A stretch of 40,931 bases of DNA from Paracoccaceae bacterium (GTDB lineage Bacteria > Pseudomonadota > Alphaproteobacteria > Rhodobacterales > Rhodobacteraceae): NCBI GenBank assembly GCA_003512825.1, contig DOOI01000165.1:1-40931 (forward strand). Reading direction: 5' to 3'. Below are positions 36,767 through 40,931 of this stretch, piece after piece. The notes beneath the pieces were generated by a model. That model did not search any database. It worked only from the letters and a program-made list of their open reading frames with translations, and was not told the DNA's origin. The position numbers were made by a program, and so were the translations under genes. How positions within the stretch are numbered: the stretch's first letter is position 1; each line of letters starts with the position of its first letter.

Positions 36767-37492
36767 ATGAATTTGTGGAGCATGCCGTCCGAGTACCAAA
36801 GTCATGACAGCACAAGCTCGATTGTGCCGCGCATGAACGCCATGGTCAGCGACTTGGGTCTCGAACATTTTTCATTTTTGTTCCTCAATCCCGGCGCGCA
36901 TCAGCATCAGCCACTCGAAACAACCCTGCACACCAGCTATCCCAATGAATGGGTAGAGCGATATACCCGGCACAAATATTGGGATGTCGATCCAGTTGCC
37001 GATCTCGGGAGGCGCTCGATACGGCCTTTTCTCTGGGGTCAAGGCCCCTTCCTGCGCCATTTTGCAAAGCCGCAAAAGCTGGTCTTTGAGGAGGCCGGCG
37101 TGTTCAACATCAAATTCGGCCTGACAATCCCAATCCGTGGAACCCACGGCGAGCTCTCCATTTTCAACGTGGTTTCGTCAAACAAAACCCTCCTCGGAGA
37201 CGTTGTCCGCGAAGCGGAAGGGCGGCTTTATACCGCTGCCGTCGATACACATGAACTCGCGTTACGAAGCGTGAGCGCCGGCGATCTCGGGGCTCGGATC
37301 GTGCTGTCACGGCGCGAAAAAGAGTGCCTCTCCTGGACACTCGAAGGCAAAACAGCAGGCGAGATCGCAGCCATCCTGGGAATCTCGGTTTCCACCGTAA
37401 ACCAACACGCGTCCAGCGCATCAAACAAGCTCGGCAGCCTCAACAAACACCATGCCGCCGTCCAAGCTCTGCGCCTCAACCTGATCCATTAG
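36767..37492 (+). CDS. LuxR-family AHL-responsive transcription factor (solo)
   Basis: The 241 residues comprise an N-terminal autoinducer-binding domain and a C-terminal GerE helix-turn-helix (about 176-237: SRREKECLSWTLEGKTAGEIA...VNQHASSASNKLG). The six conserved pocket residues are all present: Trp62, Tyr66, Asp75, Pro76, Trp90 and Gly118. Each lies exactly five residues after its TraR counterpart (57, 61, 70, 71, 85, 113). Glu184 and Gly194 of the DNA-binding domain are kept. There is no luxI in the window. It is divergent from the transporter and likely regulates it. The start at 36767 has a poor Shine-Dalgarno; the ATG at 36782 is possible. Confidence 0.92.
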   Translation: MNLWSMPSEYQSHDSTSSIVPRMNAMVSDLGLEHFSFLFLNPGAHQHQPLETTLHTSYPNEWVERYTRHKYWDVDPVADLGRRSIRPFLWGQGPFLRHFAKPQKLVFEEAGVFNIKFGLTIPIRGTHGELSIFNVVSSNKTLLGDVVREAEGRLYTAAVDTHELALRSVSAGDLGARIVLSRREKECLSWTLEGKTAGEIAAILGISVSTVNQHASSASNKLGSLNKHHAAVQALRLNLIH

Positions 37493-38017
37493 TGGATCTA
37501 GGCGCTAAACTTGGTTGACCAAATTTTCCCACATATCCTGACAGCCAGGCCAAATCGGAGGAGAACCGCTTCCTCAAAAGGCCTCAGCCTCCAAACCCAC
37601 CAACATTCTTGAGGCCGTTCTGCCTGTCTGGTTCAACCCCCCGAACTTTGGGACACGAGCAGCAATCCTTTCCAGTGATGCGTAGATCAAGGAGCACTGG
37701 CTCATCTGCTTCAAAAGCCCTCCACCGAGGGTGCATCCACCGTCTAATCTTTTTGCGAAACCCTGCCCCGCGTCTTTGCGTCTGCCCGCCCCAAACCACC
37801 CTAGCCGCGCCGAAAACCTTGGCGCTTGCTAATGAGCCGCCAACCCAGCCAAAGGGCCTTGTTATGCCGACGTGAAACGCAAGGCGGTGTCGCAAGGGTG
37901 AAAAGCCACATCAGCCCTTTTGAAACGACATCGCACAACTGGCATCGTTTCCCTCAAACAAAAACGCGCCGCGGGTTTCCCGGCGGCGCGTTTGGTCAAA
38001 GCCTGTAGCTCCGAACC
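37493..38017. other. luxR-ahcY convergent intergenic region, no gene seen
   Basis: The 525 bases contain a minus-strand open frame of 103 codons (37584-37895) with no Shine-Dalgarno and no recognisable product, which I do not believe. The ahcY terminator is at 37955-37991. No repeat, tRNA or operator-like structure stands out. Confidence 0.5.
37955..37991 (-). terminator. Rho-independent terminator of ahcY
   Basis: On the minus strand ACGCGCCG pairs with CGGCGCGT, then after a bulged C, CGGG with CCCG around loop AAA, followed by TTTTTGTTTG. It lies 26 bases past the ahcY stop. Confidence 0.9.
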
Positions 38018-39406
38018 TTAGTAGCGGTAATGCTCTGGCTTGAACGGGCCTTCCGGCTTCACGCCGATGTAGTCCGCCTGATCCACCCGCAGCTGCGTCA
38101 GTTTCACGCCGATCCGGTCAAGATGCAGGCGCGCCACTTTCTCGTCGAGGTGCTTGGGCAGAATGTAAACGCCGGGCTTATACTCATCGCCCTTGGTCCA
38201 AAGCTCGATCTGCGCCAGCACCTGATTGGTGAAAGACGCCGACATCACGAAGGACGGGTGCCCGGTCGCATTGCCAAGGTTCAGCAAGCGCCCTTCCGAC
38301 AACAGGATGATCCGGCTGCCCGAAGGCATCTCGATCATGTCCACCTGTTCCTTGATGTTGGTCCACTTGTGGTTCCGCAACGCGGCCACCTGAATTTCAT
38401 TGTCGAAATGGCCAATGTTGCCGACAATCGCCATGTCCTTCATCTCGCGCATATGCTCGATACGGATCACGTCCTTATTGCCTGTCGTGGTGATGAAGAT
38501 ATCGGCGCTATCGATCACATCTTCCAGCACAACCACTTCAAAACCGTCCATCGCAGCCTGCAGCGCACAGATCGGGTCCACTTCCGTGACCTTCACCCGC
38601 GCACCCGCCCCACGCAACGAAGCGGCCGAGCCTTTGCCCACATCGCCATAGCCGCACACCACAGCCACCTTGCCGGCCATCATCGTATCCGTGGCGCGGC
38701 GGATACCGTCCACCAGCGATTCCTTACAGCCATATTTGTTGTCGAATTTCGACTTGGTGACTGAATCGTTCACATTGATCGCCGGGAAGGGCAGGTGGCC
38801 CTTCTTGTGCAGATCATACAGGCGATGCACGCCCGTCGTGGTCTCTTCCGAAACGCCCTTGATCGCGTCGCGCGTCTTGGTGAACCAACCGGGGCTTGCC
38901 GCCATCCGCTTTTTGATCTGCGCCTTGATCACCACTTCCTCATCCGACTGCGGCACAGGAATGATCTCTTCGCCCGCTTCCGCACGCGCTCCCAAAAGCA
39001 CATAAAGCGTCGCATCTCCCCCATCATCGAGGATCATATTCGCGCCCTCTGGGAACATGAACGAGCGATCCAGATAATCCCAATGCTCTTCCAGCGTCTG
39101 ACCCTTCACCGCGAAAACAGGCGTGCCGCCCGCCGCGATTGCTGCGGCCGCATGGTCTTGTGTCGAGAAAATATTGCACGACGCCCAGCGCACATCCGCA
39201 CCCAACGCCGTCAGCGTTTCAATCAGCACAGCCGTCTGGATCGTCATATGCAACGATCCCACAATCCGCGCACCCTTGAGCGGCTTGCTCTCTCCGAACT
39301 CCGCCCGGCAGGCCATCAGCCCCGGCATTTCGGTTTCGGCAATTGTCAGCTCTTTACGGCCAAAATCAGCTAGCTTGATATCTTTGACGATGTAATCATT
39401 CGGCAT
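38018..39406 (-). CDS. ahcY: S-adenosyl-L-homocysteine hydrolase
   Basis: Splits S-adenosylhomocysteine into adenosine and homocysteine using bound NAD, relieving inhibition of methyltransferases. The 462 residues show the NAD motif [16 protein letters not shown], substrate block [13 protein letters not shown] and the family C-terminus KPEHYRY. I chose the ATG at 39406 preceded by AAGGAG. A longer frame starting at 39454 has no support. The leader on the minus strand has a seven-base hairpin (39485-39504), but no known SAH or SAM riboswitch consensus was recognised. Confidence 0.97.
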   Translation of the reverse strand: MPNDYIVKDIKLADFGRKELTIAETEMPGLMACRAEFGESKPLKGARIVGSLHMTIQTAVLIETLTALGADVRWASCNIFSTQDHAAAAIAAGGTPVFAVKGQTLEEHWDYLDRSFMFPEGANMILDDGGDATLYVLLGARAEAGEEIIPVPQSDEEVVIKAQIKKRMAASPGWFTKTRDAIKGVSEETTTGVHRLYDLHKKGHLPFPAINVNDSVTKSKFDNKYGCKESLVDGIRRATDTMMAGKVAVVCGYGDVGKGSAASLRGAGARVKVTEVDPICALQAAMDGFEVVVLEDVIDSADIFITTTGNKDVIRIEHMREMKDMAIVGNIGHFDNEIQVAALRNHKWTNIKEQVDMIEMPSGSRIILLSEGRLLNLGNATGHPSFVMSASFTNQVLAQIELWTKGDEYKPGVYILPKHLDEKVARLHLDRIGVKLTQLRVDQADYIGVKPEGPFKPEHYRY

Positions 39407-39484
39407 ATGCCGCACTCCTTCAATCTCGTGTTGAGGCGGCACATAGCACTTCACCCCCTTCTCGACAATGCGCGCCCCACGCGG

Positions 39485-39504
39485 TTAGGGTCGCACCACC
39501 CTAA
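39485..39504. promoter_or_regulatory. Seven-base hairpin between ahcY and HD gene
   Basis: TTAGGGT and ACCCTAA form a perfect stem around CGCACC. It lies in the divergent leader, 79 bases before the ahcY start and 18 before the HD-gene start. It could be an operator or RNA hairpin; no T-tract follows on either strand. Confidence 0.35.
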
Positions 39505-39521
39505 ATGTGCCCGAGGCCCCG

Positions 39522-40112
39522 ATGAAACACCCCCGCGCGTGGCAGCGCATGCTCTCCGGACGCCGCCTTGACCTGCTCGATCCCACCCCGATGGACATCG
39601 AAATCGAAGACATCGCCCATGGCCTTGCCTTCGTTGCTCGCTGGAACGGGCAGACCCATGGCGATTTCGCCTATTCGGTGGCCGAACATTCGCTGTTGGT
39701 CGAAGCCCTCTTCCTGCGCCTCATTCCAGAAAGCCCTGCCAAATGGCGCCTTGCAGCGCTTTTGCACGACGCGCCCGAATATGTGATCGGCGACATGATC
39801 TCACCCGTCAAATCCGCTATCGGTCCCGGCTACGGTGCGCTGGACGAACGGCTCACCGCAGCAATTCACATCCGTTTTGGCCTCCCCGCCCGTTTGCCCG
39901 CTTCCATCAAGAAAAAGATCAAAGAAGCCGACACGCTTTCGGCATGGATGGAAGCCACCCGCATCGCAGGCTTCTCACCGCAAGAGGCTGACAAACTCTT
40001 CGGCAAACCCAACCCCGCCCTCATCGAAGGTCTCGAAATCGTCCTGCGCCCTCCACGTGAGGTCCGCGCCGATTATTGTGCCCGCCATGCCAGCCTGATG
40101 AGCGCCCTATGA
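39522..40112 (+). CDS. HD-domain phosphohydrolase (YfbR-like)
   Basis: Metal-dependent phosphohydrolase, 196 residues. His in FAYSVAEHS and the HD pair in LAALLHDAPEYVIGDMISPVK form the metal site. The conserved Asp in KEADTL completes the HD set. The arrangement is that of YfbR/YedJ-type 5'-nucleotidases that act on deoxynucleoside monophosphates. I chose the ATG at 39522 over a GTG at 39507. It overlaps the GNAT gene by four bases. Divergent from ahcY. Confidence 0.85.
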   Translation: MKHPRAWQRMLSGRRLDLLDPTPMDIEIEDIAHGLAFVARWNGQTHGDFAYSVAEHSLLVEALFLRLIPESPAKWRLAALLHDAPEYVIGDMISPVKSAIGPGYGALDERLTAAIHIRFGLPARLPASIKKKIKEADTLSAWMEATRIAGFSPQEADKLFGKPNPALIEGLEIVLRPPREVRADYCARHASLMSAL

Positions 40113-40591
40113 CACTCCACATCCGCCCCGCAAAACCTTTCGATGCCGCCGTAATGGCCGCTCTGCTCAACGAGATCATCGCGATTGGCGGCTCTACCGC
40201 CATGACCCGCCCCGTCACCGCCGAAGACTTGCGTCAATGGATGGCCGAGCCGGGGTCGATCTGGCATCTGGCCGAAAACGACAAAGGTGCCGTGCAGGGA
40301 TTCCAATGGGTGCACCGCCGCGCAGACTTGCCACCCGACATGCTGGACATCGCAACATTCGTTGATATCCGCGCGCATGGGCATGGCGTTGGCACGAAAC
40401 TCTTTGACGCGACAAAAACCGCCGCCCGCAATGCAGGATTCACCGCGATCAACGCTACAATCCGCGCCGACAATGACAGCGGCCTGACCTACTACCGCTC
40501 CAAAGGTTTCGAGACCTATGGCCACGAGCACGGCGTCACTCTGGAAAACGGTCTGGTGGTAAACAGGGTCCACACGCGCTACGCGTTATAG
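40109..40591 (+). CDS. GNAT-family N-acetyltransferase
   Basis: Acyl-CoA-dependent acetyltransferase of 160 residues. Motif A is in VDIRAHGHGVGTKLFDATKTAARNAG (about 90-115; acetyl-CoA loop R-x-x-G-x-G/V-type), followed by the NATIRADNDSGLTYYRSKGF motif B typical of antibiotic- and protein-N-acetylating GNATs. The ATG overlaps the HD stop (ATGA), so the two genes are coupled. A possible terminator hairpin overlaps its stop codon. The substrate is unknown. Confidence 0.88.
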   Translation: MTLHIRPAKPFDAAVMAALLNEIIAIGGSTAMTRPVTAEDLRQWMAEPGSIWHLAENDKGAVQGFQWVHRRADLPPDMLDIATFVDIRAHGHGVGTKLFDATKTAARNAGFTAINATIRADNDSGLTYYRSKGFETYGHEHGVTLENGLVVNRVHTRYAL

Positions 40592-40599
40592 ACCCTGTT
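40562..40599. terminator. Hairpin between the GNAT and SulP genes
   Basis: AACAGGGTC pairs with GACCCTGTT and an inner ACGCG with CGCGT. The stem straddles the GNAT stop codon and ends five bases before the convergent SulP stop. No good T-tract; likely a shared end structure. Confidence 0.4.
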
Positions 40600-40604
40600 A
40601 TGCC

Positions 40605-40931
40605 TTAATGTGCGCTTCCGATCAGCGGGCGCAACTTCGTAAACAGCCCCTCGGATTCCGCATTCATGCCGATCACCTCAACGGGCGTGCCCGCGCGCAG
40701 GAACTTCGCCACCACGCCCTCAAGCGCTTCGATCGAGCTAATGTCCCAAACATGTGCGGCACTCACGTCGATGATTACCCGCTCCACTGCTTCCCGCGGA
40801 TCAAAAGCACGCCGAAACGCTTCGACCGAGCCAAAGAACATCTGCCCCGAAACGTGATAGGTCCGCACCGCACCATCGGCGCTCAGCACACTTGTCACGC
40901 CAAATAGCCGCGCGATCTTGGCGGCAAAGAA
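40605..40931 (-). CDS. SulP-family anion transporter, C-terminal STAS domain (partial)
   Basis: The window edge cuts the gene. The visible 108 residues read FFAAKIARLFGV, then a beta-hairpin and FFGSVEAFRRAFDPREAVERVIIDVSAAHVWDISSIEALEGVVAKF, the STAS-domain pattern of SulP/SLC26 transporters. The transmembrane part lies beyond the edge. Sulfate, bicarbonate or other anion specificity cannot be judged from the STAS domain alone. It is convergent with the GNAT gene. Confidence 0.8.
   Translation of the reverse strand, partial: FFAAKIARLFGVTSVLSADGAVRTYHVSGQMFFGSVEAFRRAFDPREAVERVIIDVSAAHVWDISSIEALEGVVAKFLRAGTPVEVIGMNAESEGLFTKLRPLIGSAH

Noticed and set aside
37584..37895. Minus-strand open frame of 103 codons between luxR and ahcY
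   Set aside because: No ribosome-binding site, odd composition rich in Arg, Gly and Trp, and no recognisable motif. Probably a chance frame.

Overview
The window is a stretch of alphaproteobacterial chromosome. The best fit is Rhodobacterales, Roseobacter group. The evidence is gene order (dnaA-dnaN-recF-gyrB beside rpsT and mutM-ubiE-ubiB), high-GC coding sequence, the pairing of an FAD oxidoreductase with a DUF2783 protein, the tsaD/hemD/COG4223/hemY neighbourhood, and roseobacter-style TRAP and branched-chain ABC transporters. Species cannot be told from the sequence alone.

Layout. (1) 52-5270, minus strand: a catabolic operon gntR - ligM-like O-demethylase - dctP - dctQ - dctM. Its promoter carries two identical GntR-type operators. 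It looks like uptake and tetrahydrofolate-dependent demethylation of a methoxylated, probably aromatic, acid. (2) 5290-18307: the replication and housekeeping core. gyrB, a LysE exporter, recF, dnaN, dnaA, rpsT, an enoyl-CoA hydratase and mutM are on the minus strand, ubiE-ubiB are on plus, and a choline-kinase/APH-like phosphotransferase is on minus. (3) 18349-24016: an accessory zone, visibly more AT-rich from about 20850. It holds a flgD remnant, an FAD hydroxylase plus DUF2783 pair, a membrane-protein gene broken by an in-frame TAG, a winged-helix protein, a small zinc-ribbon membrane protein, and a 1.6 kb integrase-only element inserted at the 3' end of tRNA-Thr(CGT). The integrase is bracketed by a perfect 51-bp inverted repeat. 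(4) 24060-30791: hemY, a COG4223/mitofilin-like gene and hemD on minus, the tightly coupled tsaD-gpsA-YciI-EVE run on plus, and a DUF2853 gene on minus. (5) 31124-37492: a branched-chain-type ABC importer (substrate-binding protein, two ATPases, two permeases) divergent from a LuxR-family regulator. (6) 38018-40931: ahcY, an HD phosphohydrolase, a GNAT acetyltransferase and the C-terminal end of a SulP transporter.

The most interesting region is (5). The LivM-type permease is translationally fused to a complete alpha/beta hydrolase that, as I remember the sequence, resembles the acyl-homoserine-lactone (AHL) lactonase AidH along its length. The divergent LuxR protein keeps all six canonical AHL-pocket residues at TraR spacing. 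No luxI is visible. I infer an AHL-sensing, AHL-importing and AHL-hydrolysing (signal scavenging or quorum-quenching) system in which the hydrolase is tethered at the inner mouth of the transporter. The substrate assignment is inference and needs testing.

Start codons were re-chosen where a Shine-Dalgarno sequence or family length argued for an internal start. The window edges cut only the SulP gene.
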